DNA of 64,000 nt from Primula veris (taxonomy: Eukaryota > Streptophyta > Magnoliopsida > Ericales > Primulaceae). The notes beneath the pieces are model-generated. The model searched no databases. It was given only the letters and a program-made list of their open reading frames with translations, and had not been told where the DNA came from. Positions 50,621-62,825 of this stretch are shown here, piece after piece. Location: assembly GCA_963682055.1 (NCBI GenBank), contig OY821749.1:20405631-20469630 (forward strand), given 5' to 3'. The translations under genes and the position numbers were made by a program. The stretch's first letter is position 1; the number at the start of each line of letters is the position of its first letter.

Positions 50621-51247
50621 TCACAAGAAATTTGAAGGTAAGTTACTCCAAGTTTCGATCTTCGGCTCAACCACGGTTTTCTTCCTCCTCTTCGGCGAAC
50701 CATCCTCCTCCGACGAAGAACAAGCCAAACCTGAACTACTTGCGCGCTTAGAAGTAACCCTAACCGGACCAGGCTCACCCGAATTAATCCGCAAGGGAAA
50801 GTTAAGCAACGCTTTTGACCCTCTCATCCGGTACGCTGCCAGGTCATACGCCAATGCAGCATCTTCAGCGGTCTCATAAGTCCCAAGCCACACACGGGCC
50901 CCACCTTTCGCCTTGTCCCTTATCTCCGCTGCAAACTTCCCCCAAGGCCTTTGCCTAACCCCGCGATAGTGCTTTCCCCTTGGCGGCACCACCACCTCCT
51001 CCGCTGGAGGGGATGACGTCTCCAGCGACTGGCGGCAGGAAAAAATTTCCTGTTCAAGTTTCAAGGTGGTTGGCGGGGGTGGCGGAGGAGTGGAGAGGAT
51101 TTCGTATAAAAGCATGTCCTCGGAGTCGTTTGTGTCCCAGAACTGAGAACAAATGTCTCCGGAGTGAGTCACCGGTGGTTCTGACTCGGTGAGTAGGTAG
51201 CGAGTTATCGACTCTAGTAGAGCCATGTCTGAGTCAAATTCACACAT
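50621..51247 (-). CDS. AP2/ERF transcription factor, ERF group IX (ERF1A/ERF2/ERF13 type)
   Basis: An intronless frame of 208 residues. The N-terminus [17 protein letters not shown] (residues 8-24) matches the acidic amphipathic motif of group IXa ERFs. An acidic, Pro-rich activation region follows ([10 protein letters not shown]). A single AP2 domain spans about residues 92-150: [47 protein letters not shown]. The Ala and Asp that mark ERF rather than DREB proteins are present (AEIRD, and DAA). A basic KRRKK stretch is a likely nuclear signal. IRDKAK replaces the usual IRDPAK. Such proteins bind GCC-box promoters in ethylene, jasmonate and defence responses. A TATA-like TATATAC lies about 50 bp upstream. 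A group IXb relative begins at 63612. Confidence 0.95.
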   Translation of the reverse strand: MCEFDSDMALLESITRYLLTESEPPVTHSGDICSQFWDTNDSEDMLLYEILSTPPPPPPTTLKLEQEIFSCRQSLETSSPPAEEVVVPPRGKHYRGVRQRPWGKFAAEIRDKAKGGARVWLGTYETAEDAALAYDLAAYRMRGSKALLNFPLRINSGEPGPVRVTSKRASSSGLACSSSEEDGSPKRRKKTVVEPKIETWSNLPSNFL

Positions 51248-51293
51248 TTTTTTTTAATTTTTTAAACTATTTTGTTGTGCAAAATGGTAGCTT

Positions 51294-51301
51294 TGTATAT
51301 A
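51294..51301 (-). promoter_or_regulatory. TATA-like box of the minus-strand ERF gene
   Basis: The minus strand reads TATATAC about 50 bp upstream of the ATG at 51247, within a pyrimidine-poor leader; (GA)n follows further upstream. Confidence 0.5.
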
Positions 51302-51649
51302 ATGGATTAGAGAGAGAGATAGATATATATTAGAGAAAAGGATATGTGGGGAATTGTGGGGAAGAGATTTATATAGGGCTAATGTGATGGATTCTAGAAA
51401 CTTGGTTCATGAATCTGGTTTTATAAACGTTATAAATGATTATATTTATTATTTAGAATATCAGCTTAGGGTTAAATTATTGTTTTTTGGACCTTTTGTT
51501 GAATTTACAAGTAGGTTATGGTATTTCTAAGAACCAACACAAGGGATTAAAGTGCACGTGGGGAATTAGCCAAGGGGGAAAAGATAAGCCTTTATTGGTA
51601 TTGTTATAATATAGTATTAAAATAGTTAGATGATTGATGATCGGTTGGC

Positions 51650-51652
<3 letters not shown>

Positions 51653-51690
<38 letters not shown>
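51653..51690. repeat. (TA)n microsatellite
   Basis: An uninterrupted TA run of about 36 bp lies about 400 bp upstream of the ERF gene. Confidence 0.9.
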
Positions 51691-51693
<3 letters not shown>

Positions 51694-52180
51694 ATCGTGT
51701 CCATGTTTTGCGGGTGAGACGCGTAATGCGATAAAATTTAGAAAATAAGTGTAGTTATGATACAAATATTTGGAGAATAAAAAAAAGATAAGAGTATAAG
51801 ATGAGAAGACTAAAAATAATTTTGAGAGCTTAAATAAGGATAAAAAGTGTTATTAGTTATTACTTTTTCTCTATTTTTTATGAGAATATGGTATTGTGGT
51901 AATTAATAAAAAAGTGTAAGGGTATTTTTGGAAAAAAATGATAAAATTTGGCATGCTTAAAAAATATTGGATTGGCTTATTATAATAGTATATATATGAT
52001 TGTGACGAGAACTTACCTTCAACTACTGTTAGATTACTGTGATGTAATTATTTGTTTATTGGTCAGTAAAGTGTGAAAAGTGAATGTAAATGAACAAGAA
52101 TATTGCGAGTTGTGACGGTATATTTGGTATGTGCTTATGCATTAGCATTGTGATATCCTGGCATATGTTGTTACCGCATT

Positions 52181-52325
52181 ACATACTTTGATGTTGTTAT
52201 CATGGGTGTACACTTGGTTAGCCAAAGTCAAAGTAAAATCAATGTTTTACCACATTAATAGTCGTTACATACGTACGTTGAGGTTGTTATAATGTGTAAA
52301 CTTAGTTAACCAAAGTCAAAGTATT
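52181..52325. repeat. Imperfect direct repeat, about 85 bp period
   Basis: Two copies share TTGATGTTGTTAT / TTGAGGTTGTTAT, then GTTAGCCAAAGTCAAAGTA / GTTAACCAAAGTCAAAGTA. Each copy holds AAAGTCAAAG, which includes a W-box core (TTGAC on the other strand). Confidence 0.7.
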
Positions 52326-52923
52326 TAAAATCAAATATTAGTATACTATTTGAACGATAAGAAGAATAGTCTTTATTCTTTAGCTTTACATATAATATCG
52401 CATAAAAACTTTTAATCGTAGGAAACTAAACTAAATAAATACCAAAATGGCAAGATATAATGATTGTGTTAGGTAGCTATAGTCCTGATTTTTTTTAATT
52501 TAGTCTAACCAAATAATGTTTTTTTTCAAAAAACTTTCCCCTTTTATACATAGAATGAATAAATCGCTATAGTCTAGCGCTGTAGAGATGATAAAAACTA
52601 TTTATACAGAAAATTATTTTGCTCTCTACTTGTATCTACTGGTTAATGTTTAATCCACTTGCGCCATCGATCTGACCGACTCATATACCTCAGTGGTTTT
52701 GCCATGGACTAAAGAGTTAACATGAAAGATACTAATTTCAACAAAATTATGCATTTTGAAAAAAAAAACCACAACGAATAGTAAGCAAAGTGTAAAACTA
52801 AACATTGAGGCACATTGCCGTTTCTTCCAAGGCATGTAAATACATCCCTCAAGTTGCATCTTAATAGTGGAGTATGAACTTGAACGACAATTTACAAACT
52901 TAGAATTTTCATAGTAGAATTTA

Positions 52924-52977
52924 ATCATATCTATGTCACTACGTTGCGTATGCGATACGTAGTGACATAGATATGAT
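52924..52977. repeat. Perfect 21 bp inverted repeat with 12 bp loop
   Basis: 52924-52944 (ATCATATCTATGTCACTACGT) is the exact reverse complement of 52957-52977. The loop TGCGTATGCGAT is itself nearly palindromic. No mismatch in 21 pairs, in DNA that is otherwise diverged and AT-rich. Confidence 0.9.
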
Positions 52978-55612
52978 CCCGACAAATAAATTTAATAATT
53001 TTTTTAAAATTTAAATATCGAATGATTAAATATAATTAATTAACAATCGTATATAAAGAGTAATATAATGTTTTACTCTTTTAAAAAATACACAACGATT
53101 TTGTTTGAAATATAAATGTGTGAAAAATAACATTTTTTAAGTTACTTATGTATTTGAATTGAGTGATGACATTTAAGAGTAATTACAATATTAGAGTGAA
53201 TGTATTTTTGAAAATTTTGGTCAAAATTGGGCAATCTCAAAATGTTTAATGTAAAAAATTAGGTATTTTTTTTACATATACTATATATGTAAAAAAAAAT
53301 CCCAGTCTGAAAATTTCTATGATTTTAATTACAGAAGTTATGGGTAGTGATATAGATTGATAGCATATTAACAAGCACAATAATCCATACATGTTTCCGA
53401 AAACTTTATTAATTGGACAACACCTTTTAATTAGAATTTACATAACCATGCCTGATGACAGTTCACCAAGAAGAAAACTACATCGTATTACAGAAACAAT
53501 GTGCTAATGTGAATCACATACTATTAAACTAAGTTTTTTGTTTTGTTGAATCACAATTCTGTCTTGTGTCAAGGTATTAGATTTGACTAAAACACCAATA
53601 TAATAGTAATATTTACAAATACAAGATCGATCATTGATTAATTAATGCGCGCATATGCAATCTGTAACATCGTTATCCTACCCTATTTAGACTTTTTTCA
53701 CCATATAAACTGCAATCTGGAAGTCAAGTCATTAAATTAAAGTAAAAAAGTTGAAGAGTACTTTGCGTTTAGACCAATTGCATCTCATGCCTTAAAAGCA
53801 TGTTTTCCTTATAAAATAAGATAACAATAACAGATTATAGTATGCCTAAGCTTCCTTATACATTCCTTAAAAATTAAAATCTTAAGCTCGGTTCTTAAAT
53901 CTAAGGAATATAAATCATTCCCTAAACACTCAAACATCCCATTTTAATATTATACATTAAGTTTCCACCCCATATATCTCAAACATGTTTATAAATATTT
54001 ATATAACTTAGTATATTTAATAGGTATGAGGAATTTGATAAGTAATCTGATATATTGTGAAAATGTATTTTGACGTCCTTAAATTAAAAAGATTCTAACT
54101 TCAAATATAAGTAAAATGGTGAGAAATGCGAATGCTATGTGCATTAACAATTGGGTTATTGTGGCTCAAAACAATAATCAAGACTTTCCAGACCAGCTTC
54201 ATTTGCCAATCTTTCACCTATTAATAACCATTAGATGAAATCCTGAAACAGTATATTATATTAATGGCATGATGCCCTGACCTGGTCAAAAACATATAAA
54301 GGGGAGGATTAATATTCTTCATTAGTTTTGATGGACGCTAATTTTGAAGATTTTGATTTAAATACATTGGAAAATTTTATTTTTCATCAAAATGAAACTA
54401 TCCCCACTTAATTCCTTTTCTGTCGGTAGCACTTAGAATGATATACATATGAAATCGCTAATATAGAGGTTCCCATTTTTTAAACCGTTTCTTACCCGTT
54501 TTATAATTTATGTTGAAAAGATGCAAAAAATGAGTTTTGAATTCTAAAATTACATTTGGAAATTTAACTCTATTTCAATAAAAACGAATCAAGATTTGTT
54601 AAGTCTAGGGGAACAAACTTCTACATGTAATAAAAAAAATTGCTATTAATTTGGACTATACTATGTCCATAACTATTAAAGTTTGACAAAAAAAGAATTC
54701 AAAAAGATATGAAGATGTTAATAAAGTTGTAAAAAGTGAAACTTGAGCCGGTAAGAGAAGGACAGAATTGGGGATATTAAAGGGGTAGATGATCTTCACT
54801 CGCCTTTAATATTGTTCTACAATATTACGTATGAAATTAAATTAATTCTCTTTGAAACTAAAATGATTCTACTACAAGAAATGAAAGTTAATAATATAAT
54901 GGTTGATTGGTCCAAGTTCTAACAAACCATTAATTAGTTGTATATACTTGTATACGAAAAGATAGATAACCCAACGGCTAAGAAAGTACGTAGAAAGGTA
55001 CAACTAGTAGACCAATTTGGTCGCAATTGACTGGACATAATTACCTATTCATGTTTTCTATAATTGGCAAAAAACAAGTTGACCTTGTTCATATGTGCAC
55101 GTGAACATAGAATATAACGGCAACCATTTCTCTCTGCGACTGCTATTAAACTCAACAATCGTATCCAATTTCTTTTGTATGAGGTATAATGTTAATTTGC
55201 TTGGCTGTATCCTTGTATCCTTGAACCAAAAATAAGGCTTCTTATTTAGTTCAAGAAAAAATAGAGTCTAGAATGTACATTATTCCGCTCAAATTTCTTT
55301 GTTTTTTCAAGGATTTTTATCTCGTTGATAGTGTAGCCTTTTAAGCCGATCGTCCAATGAATCCTATCTCCTTTATAGGCAAAAAGATACTTGCGGTCGA
55401 ACAAGGCCATGCTCAAATTATTTGCTTACAACTTGTTAAAGTTTTCTAGCATATAAAATATCCTAATTTAGAAGCATATTTAAGTTCAAGGTAAATTCTT
55501 ATAAAGAGATTAATGATGATGGTATGGAGCTTGAACGATGCCGGCAACCAGTAACCAGCAACCATTGCCTGATAGCCAAAACGATCAAGGATGATCGAAG
55601 TTTGTATTCAGG
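52978..55612. other. AT-rich intergenic DNA, no gene seen
   Basis: No frame above 100 codons and no repeat with clear ends, apart from a CTACTACAAGAAATG tract at about 54870-54883 that resembles a CACTA terminus. The stretch lies between the two ERF genes. Confidence 0.5.
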
Positions 55613-55973
55613 TTGTTGGGTTACCATTCTTGGAATTTTGTTTATTACAAAATATTTTTTGTCAAATTTAGACGGACTAATCTGGACAGTCTAAACTTCA
55701 CAAAATGGTTTGTGACTGGTATCGAGTCGAAGTACAACACGATTGTTCTGAAACGGCATAAAGTTTCTCCAAGACCACTCATTGGTATGAAATATATTGA
55801 CCTCTGAAGTATGATGAATGGGGAACGTCTCAATGCATTTTGTTTATTATGAAATGGATTTGTCCAACTTAATTTGACGGACAGAATTTGGACAGTTTAA
55901 GATTTCATGAAACGAGTTATTGGTTGGTTTTGATTTTAAGTATAATATGTTGGCTTCGAAGAGTATAAAGCTT

Positions 55974-57370
55974 TGTTGGTTTTGATACTATTTCGAACAA
56001 ACAATAATTGAAAGGACAATAAATAACAAAGACAGGAACGTAATGGAAATAACAATTTATTTCTCACAATTGGAATATAAATTACAATTCCTGACTCGTA
56101 CAGAATTTAAATAACGCTAATTAAAATTCCAGACAGATTAATATAAATTATTAAACTGCTGGACTGTTTTGTAATAAAACAAACTGCCGGACTGTTTCGT
56201 AATAAAACAAACTGCCGGACTGGTTTTAATAAAAAACAAACTGCCGGACTGGTTTTGTAATAAAACAAACTGCCGGACTGGTTTTAACAAAAAAACAAAC
56301 TGCCGGACTGGTTTTTAACAAAAACAAACTGCCGGACTGGTTTTTGACAAATAAAAAACTGCCGGACTGGTTTTGTAAAAACTGGAAATTACAGAACTGA
56401 AAATAAATTACAGAATAGAAAGACTGAAAGTAAACAGTACTGAAATGTAAATACAGAAAAGAAACAGTACAGAAAAGTAAATTACAGAAAAGAAACGGTA
56501 CTGAAATGAAATGAACATAATGTAAATGACTGAAAAATAAAAAAAGAGGCAACTGCTGAGCAGTTTCCCTTAAACAATATTTCCCGAACCACCTTTAAAG
56601 GTTTCTGGTTTCGGGACTTTGTTTCCAAGGTACAACTTCTATCTCAGAGTGGCTCGTATGGAAACCGGCACCGAACCACAGGTCGAGCTGTTGGTGGTGC
56701 GGTTCTCTCTCTCTATATGATGTTTATGCTGTGTTGTGTGTTCTGGTGTGTTGAAATGAGAGGGGGAGGGCTGCCTTTTATAGCCTCTAATGAAACCGCA
56801 GCCATAAATGTTGGTCATCAATTCTGAGAGTTACACCCCCAGAATCCGCTCAATTAATTCTGAAACCGCAGCATTTAATCTCATTCATTGCTGAAGCGTT
56901 TCTGTTGCTGGAAACTCTAGGGACTGCTTTGTATTTTATACAAAACTTTCTATTCGGGTTTGGACCCAAGACCCGGACCCGAGACCCGAGACACGTGTGT
57001 GGTACACACTAATACTCTTAGTTGTATGTGGACATGTTAGTTTAATAACTACATGGGTTGGCATGGTATATATATTGTAAAATTAACTCTTAATATTTAT
57101 TTCAATATGTGATTATACTAAATGGTTTTCCTTTACCATTTCGGTTTTTTCAGATTTGAGCTTTCGAGACACCAACTTTGAAACCACTTTGTATTCACAC
57201 CCATTCTCCGAATAGGTCATGTGATATACCGTTACGAAGCTCGTCATACGAGCTACTCAAACACGTTGAGTACGGTATAAACAACTCAGCGCTGTCACAT
57301 GAAATAATGACTCGAAGTTGGTCCAATGACCAGTCGGAAACACCCATGTTTTTCACATGTTTTTCCAACA
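55974..57370. mobile_element. Solo LTR (copy B), 1,397 bp
   Basis: It starts TGTTGG and ends CCAACA, flanked by AGCTT at 55969-55973 and 57371-57375. It is the same family as copy A at 43347-44803: shared order of motifs, including GGTCGAGCTGTTGGTGG, a gagnnGGGCTGCCT-type tract, GACCCGAGAC repeats, and GGTCATGnGATATACCGTTnCGAAGCTCGTC near the end. No coding domain remains. Confidence 0.9.
56157..56392. repeat. Expanded 30 bp array inside solo LTR B, about 8 units
   Basis: Units AACTGCCGGACTGGTTTT plus an A-rich spacer repeat about eight times; the first reads CTGCTGGACTG. LTR A has only two related units (43550-43595), so the array grew in the B lineage or shrank in A. Confidence 0.9.
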
Positions 57371-57425
57371 AGCTTTTCTAACAATGATAATTGGTCATCA
57401 GAGATATTGACCTCCAAAGTGAACT

Positions 57426-58165
57426 CAAGAGGAAATCCAGAATAAGGAAAACCCTACCCACGTCGAAAAATTAATGGATACACGAGGAGCTGATATACAC
57501 CATTGGCAGTGGACCAGTGGTTGCATCTGTGCTGTAGTGCAGTGTACACGTGGGTGCGTGAGATTAACACGTGATACTTTCTGGTCCGACATAAACTTTT
57601 TGCTTTCCAAAATAAGATAACCTGCCAAAATAAAATGTCATAATAAACTTTTGCACATATATCATTTTCATGTATGAATCGTTACAATTCACACCTGAAA
57701 AATCACAATTAGTATATATTAAGCAAATTTCAAGAATTTTTTATTTTATTTGTAGCCGATCGTTTTTATAAATAAGACCATTCACTTGTCATTTCATTCA
57801 TCATATTTTTAAATCAAAATTTTCTCCTTTTCTAGAAATTTCACTCAAAAGTACAAGTCTTTAGAATTGTTTGGCATATTAGTTTAATTTTAGAGAGAGA
57901 ATCTTTCAAGGTTGAAAAGTTCACAAGTGCAGTATTTGCCGCTTCCGTAATGAGGAAAATCGTTATATCGTGAGAGATCATTGTCAACAAACCTAGAAAT
58001 ACGGTAGTGTGTAAATTATTAATGAAACCTAGAAATACTCAGATTTGCAACAAATTCTTAATGGCAGTCTGAAGACAATTTTTTTCCATAATTTGGAAGA
58101 AATTTATTCGGAAACTGTTGTCACTTGTCAATGCTCATCCTCTCTAGTGTGTAAACGAGAGAGGG
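57426..58165. other. Intergenic DNA, no gene seen
   Basis: Only short unsupported frames (57425-57628 minus and 58045-58239 plus). No family resemblance. Confidence 0.45.
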
Positions 58166-58282
58166 GGAGCCAGACTATACCTTTGGAAAACTCTTCTCTG
58201 TGGAACCATTGGATCAACAGTGAGGTCCACAGACTGTAAGATCCAATGGTGTCACATGGAGTGTTTTCCAGACTATACCAAA
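58166..58282. repeat. Imperfect inverted repeat, about 45 bp arms
   Basis: The inner 11 bp are perfect (ACCATTGGATC at 58205-58215 and GATCCAATGGT at 58240-58250). Outer parts pair with mismatches (GGAAAACTCTTC against GGAGTGTTTTCC). CCAGACTATACC and GTGTAAACGAGA also occur as direct repeats at both sides. Confidence 0.65.
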
Positions 58283-58479
58283 CTCCTCCTCCGTGTAAAC
58301 GAGAAAGACCAATTATAAATAGTCCATTCCTGGTACATTAATATTCGGAAATGTTGAAGTCCAACCCAAAAAGCGATGCCCAACTTTATGTTGCGATTGG
58401 TTTCCAAAGTTCTTAGGCCCATTACATAAATCAAGGCCGCATATGAATATTTTTCCTACAGTCCTATTTATCGGTTATC

Positions 58480-58850
58480 AGTTGTTGAAGTAAATATTCA
58501 AGTTCAGTCATTGAAATGGGCGGGATGAGAGTCATTGTATCTAACGAAACCGGGGAATTAGTCAAGATTTGGCTAGTATACTTAAGGTGTCGTCGTCGAC
58601 TGAGGAACTGACTTGTTCAGAAGTGGCATGTCAAATGGCTAAGGCCCAAAGTTAAGGGCTGGGTAAACATCTAGTTCGAAACGGATAATATTGAGTGGAT
58701 TAATTGTTGCACAAGAAACATGGATGTCCCTCCGTGGGAAGTTGACGCGGTTGTTAGTCATATTTGGTCGCTTGAAAAAGATATGTGTTGGAGTTATACA
58801 TGGAGTTCAATAGGCTTCATGAAAGACTTGGTTTAATAAAATTATATCAT
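58480..58850 (+). pseudogene. Decayed RNase H-like LINE fragment
   Basis: Broken frames give EWINCCTRNMDVPPWEVDAV followed by HIWSLEKDM, resembling the RNase H tail of plant LINEs (DSSNIVEWIN-type motif). Stops and shifts prevent any long frame. Ends are not defined. Confidence 0.4.
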
Positions 58851-59226
58851 TTTCAGAAAGAAAAAAAAAAAATCAACTTCGAACAACAGGTTGTTACCGA
58901 GTTGGCATGCCCAAATGCAGAAGATGTTACGATATTCAGATCATCACATGCCACGAGTTCCAGCTATGCAGGAGGAAATCCCAGACTTGGTTATAGAATT
59001 TTTTTTCATCGCTTATCACATTCTATGTGACATTGTCTAAAGTTGAGGAGTTGCAATAACAAAAATATCAAAACTCATAATCTATAAGATACCCCCATGA
59101 ATTTTTACATGCAATGAAATGGCAAATATCTTATTGTTGAGATGCAACGGATATAAGGACGATTACACAGTGACGGAGCCATGGAGGGCCTGGGGGGTTC
59201 ACATGACCCCCTCAAATTTTGATTGC

Positions 59227-59444
59227 GATTAGTGAGAATACATTTATACATTTGCAACTATAAGTGCAATATATATAACCAATGGTTGTATGAGATATTT
59301 GTAGAGGAATAATATACTACCAATTGCCATTTTTCCTTTGTGATTTCGTGGTCTGCGGATTAGCGAGAATACATTTATACATTTGCTCACTATAAGTGCA
59401 ATATATACAACCAATGGTTGTATGAGATATTTGGAGAGGAATAA
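59227..59444. repeat. Direct repeat of 86 bp, period about 131 bp
   Basis: Copies 59227-59312 and 59358-59444 are nearly identical (GAGAATACATTTATACATTTG then CCAATGGTTGTATGAGATATTT). They lie in or beside a repeat beginning GTGACGGAGCCATGGAGGG (59171-59189). Confidence 0.85.
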
Positions 59445-59689
59445 AAAATGACTAAATTCTAGTTAGTCATTTTTTTTTATAATCAATTCTAGTACTTAGT
59501 CATTTACCAACAAAACAAATAACTATATAATATATATATATATATATACTTGGTCCCTACAATTTTATTTGCAAGACCAATAGTCTCATACCATAATAAA
59601 GTAACAAGACTGATCTATAAGACTTTAACAATTTTATTATTTCTTGTACATGATTTTTTCCTAGTTTTGATTTCCAGAAAGGTTTTGGC

Positions 59690-60385
59690 GAGCCTAATTT
59701 TCTTCCCATACTCGGCTTATTTTACAGCACGCGTCGGTTCCACAGTCGTAAGAGATCCGGTTCCAATGGAATCAGTTTCGGTGACGGGGTTCTCCTCGTT
59801 ACCTGCACAAGCAACGAACAGGGGGCTCGAGTTAATACCAGGCTTTCCCTCTCCGACGATCAAGTCAGTACGGTGGAAACTTAAAGGTGAATGTGTATTT
59901 GAAGAGTAAGAGGGGTAGGGCCGATTACAAAGTGTGATATCGAGTTCGATGAGGTATGATGAAGCAGGCCGGGTTATTTCGGTTTTATCTCTCTTTCCTC
60001 TCTTTTTCTGTCCCCCTCTAAGTAGTATTAGTGAGTGTATTTATAGTTTTATCTAAAACATATTAGCCCTTGGATCACTGTACTGTCAAATACTAATCCG
60101 ACGGCGTTAGGACATTTATGACTCTGACAATGGTACAATTCTTGTCCAGGACCCACAATTGATGGCCTGTGATTGGGTCACGTCGATAAAACGCTGAGGG
60201 GTCCACCAAGTGAGCAGCAGCATTAATTGGAGAAGCGTACTCGATACGCTTCTCCGCTCTGGCGTAGACACAGCTCGGCCTCTTAAGATCCGGGGTGGCG
60301 TGTCAATGATGATTGGCAGAGGCCCGGATAAAGCGTTTTGAGGATGGTAAGAGCCCGGATAAGGGGATGCTGACATTCACTCGCC
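59690..60385. mobile_element. Probable LTR-retrotransposon remnant (Ty3-gypsy-like LTR)
   Basis: This stretch is markedly more GC-rich than its surroundings. It contains CTCCGACGATCAAGTCAGTA (59852-59871), a phrase common near transcription starts in LTRs of plant Ty3-gypsy elements, plus CTCGTTACCTGCACAAG. A TATTTATAG follows near 60038. No coding domain and no defined ends. Confidence 0.45.
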
Positions 60386-62825
60386 AGGTTTTCTTGTTTC
60401 TACTATTAAGCACCCATCTAATATTCCGGAGTTGGGGCTTAAATATGTTTGATAATAACTTTTCTTTCGAGTTGTCCATTTTTTTTAAATTGGAAATGTG
60501 CCCCTCTTGAACAAAAGCGGCTCGGCCACTGAACGATAGCACAAAATGCATGGTAATGATATGCATTACCAACTTCTTCACGGCCATCGAAAATAAAGGG
60601 CTCTTTATTCGTTATTAATGTGCTAAAAAAAACTATTTTTGCATTTAAGATATAGTAAAATATTTTGAACTTTTTTGGTTTCAAATTTAACTAAATTGAT
60701 TTGATTTTATTTTTGTAATCAAAAAAATTTGATTGTTGTTTCCTAATAAATAAAATTTCCTATTTAGTAAGGCTTACAATATGAAATACATAATTTTAAT
60801 TTTGTAGTTTAATTAAATAAGTCTATTAAGCTACTTAAATAAATTTAGGTGAAACAAATAGATGAGCCTTAATTACGTGAAATAAGTTGTGATCTTTTTT
60901 TTTTGTAATTGGATAAAATAGTATACAGTGATTTGAAGATAGTTTTTTGTCGATATATATCGTATTAAATGAAAAATATGTAGAAATTATATTACCCAGT
61001 GATATTTAATTTTGTTTGACGAAATTGATATTTAAACTCAATAAACAAATAAAGAATACCTTACTGGCAATGGAACTTTAACTAGAAATGGATCAGTGAC
61101 ATAAATATATTTTCCTCACGTAATCCTCAATTTATATTTAACAGGAACATCATATGAATTGTTTTTCAAATGAATTGTTTTTCACCTTTCAAGCACATTA
61201 ATTTTTTCCTTGACCCTAGCTATTTTTAAAACAGATTACATAATCTGAAAAGTTCAGTCCTGGACTAATTCATGAAAACATTTGACCCGTTCTATTGTTG
61301 AAAAAAACTAAATACCAAGTTTAGGCATGACCGCTGTTTTATTTTTTTGTCTGTTTCACTAAAAAAAAAAAAAAAAAAAAAAGCTTCAATCAGGGACGGA
61401 TTTTGTTGTTTCGCGACAGATTTCTGACAGATTTGACCGTCACTGATTGAACTTATTTTTGTAGTGATTATTCGACCAAAGGTTGGTCCATAACTTAAAA
61501 AAGTTAAAAGGCTGTGGTGCCTTGTTAATTTCCACAAATTTTTGCTTTATAAGTACGATTGGTGACTGAAAACCTATTTAATGATATTGTAAGAGGCTAA
61601 GACTTTAAAAAGTACCATCTCTACGGTTCTGAATCAAACGATGAAACTTGTTAAGACCTTCACTTGTACATACTTTAATCTAATTAGTTTAAATTTTAAA
61701 AACATTTTTATGCAAGGGGAAATGTCGGGACACTTTTTCACCAGTCAGTTTCAAGTTTCCTATGAAAAAATCAAACTTCTAACTATTGAAAGCAAAGCAT
61801 GCATAGCAAAAGTAAACTACATGAAATTTAGATTTAATTTAACCAAGTAAAATTGTAACAATAAAATCTCTACATGAAATTTATGGAGCAGTTTTCACTT
61901 GCAAGAAATATTGATTTGGAGACTAATCTCTTAGAGAGCACTCATCGGATTTCTAATTCACAACCATGATTGTTGTAGCGATGGTGTGCGACTGCGTAGT
62001 TGGCAAGATAGCAAGAAGATTGATTGCATACCCATGGATTTTATTTGACTTTAGCCAAGTAGGTCACTCAAATTGTGTCCCAACTTAGTTTTCCCTCTAA
62101 ACAAATTGGTTTACAAATAATTAACTTGCTCAAGTGCCTGCACAATTGACTTAACCAAATTCTTTTTAATTAAATTCGTTTTAGGTTTCTATTTGAACTA
62201 TTCCAAATAACGACTTTGCCCAAAAGGAGAAGTGTGAGACGTCAGTCATTGATCATGCATAATAGTGTATTTCATTATTTAGTATTTACATACAATATTA
62301 CATTGTAGATATTATCATAATAGTACTAATAAATGCTAATAAAATGATTGTTTGACTGCTAATATAAACAAATTGTTGGCTTATATTGTCTTTGCAAAAA
62401 GAACCTTTGGTCAATCAAACTTATTTCTGGCAAAGTTACATTCAAACAAGCTCTTATCCCAATTGCAATTGGTAGAGTTCAGACAGTTTTTAGTGACTAG
62501 TGAGGATTTTTATTTCGGTTTATTTCTTTGCTAAATGAACAAAATGCTCTAACGGTGAAGGCGGTGATCAGAAGGATATATATAATGCGACAATATTAAT
62601 TTCTTTTTGTAAACAAAACTGTAATTAGCTTGAATTAATTTTTAATGATAAAATGGAAACAGATTGGTAGGTAGCTAAGAAATGTATTTTCAAAATCAGT
62701 GGGAAATTTCCAATATTTTTAAAATTACAAATTGTATTTACAACCTGATCTGTTTTGACTGCCTTAATTTTTTTTAGAACAGACTATCCTATTTTTTATG
62801 AAACCATTGGATCAAAAAGAAACAC
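60386..62825. other. AT-rich intergenic DNA, no gene seen
   Basis: It includes a poly-A run at about 61361-61382 next to AGGGACGGATTTTG. Frames are short and unsupported. Upstream of the right-hand ERF gene. Confidence 0.5.

Larger units (their letters stand above)
55613..57425. repeat. Tandem repeat of about 215 bp, second copy split by a solo LTR
   Basis: Copy 1 (about 55620-55805) and copy 2 (about 55845-55973 plus 57376-57420) share TTTGTTTATTA, GACGGACTAATCTGGACAGT / GACGGACAGAATTTGGACAG, and ATATTGACCTC at the end. The LTR inserted after the duplication arose. Confidence 0.75.

Noticed and set aside
56226..56552. 108-codon minus-strand frame with a repeated SPAV peptide
   Set aside because: Generated by the 30 bp array inside the solo LTR; no start or family support.
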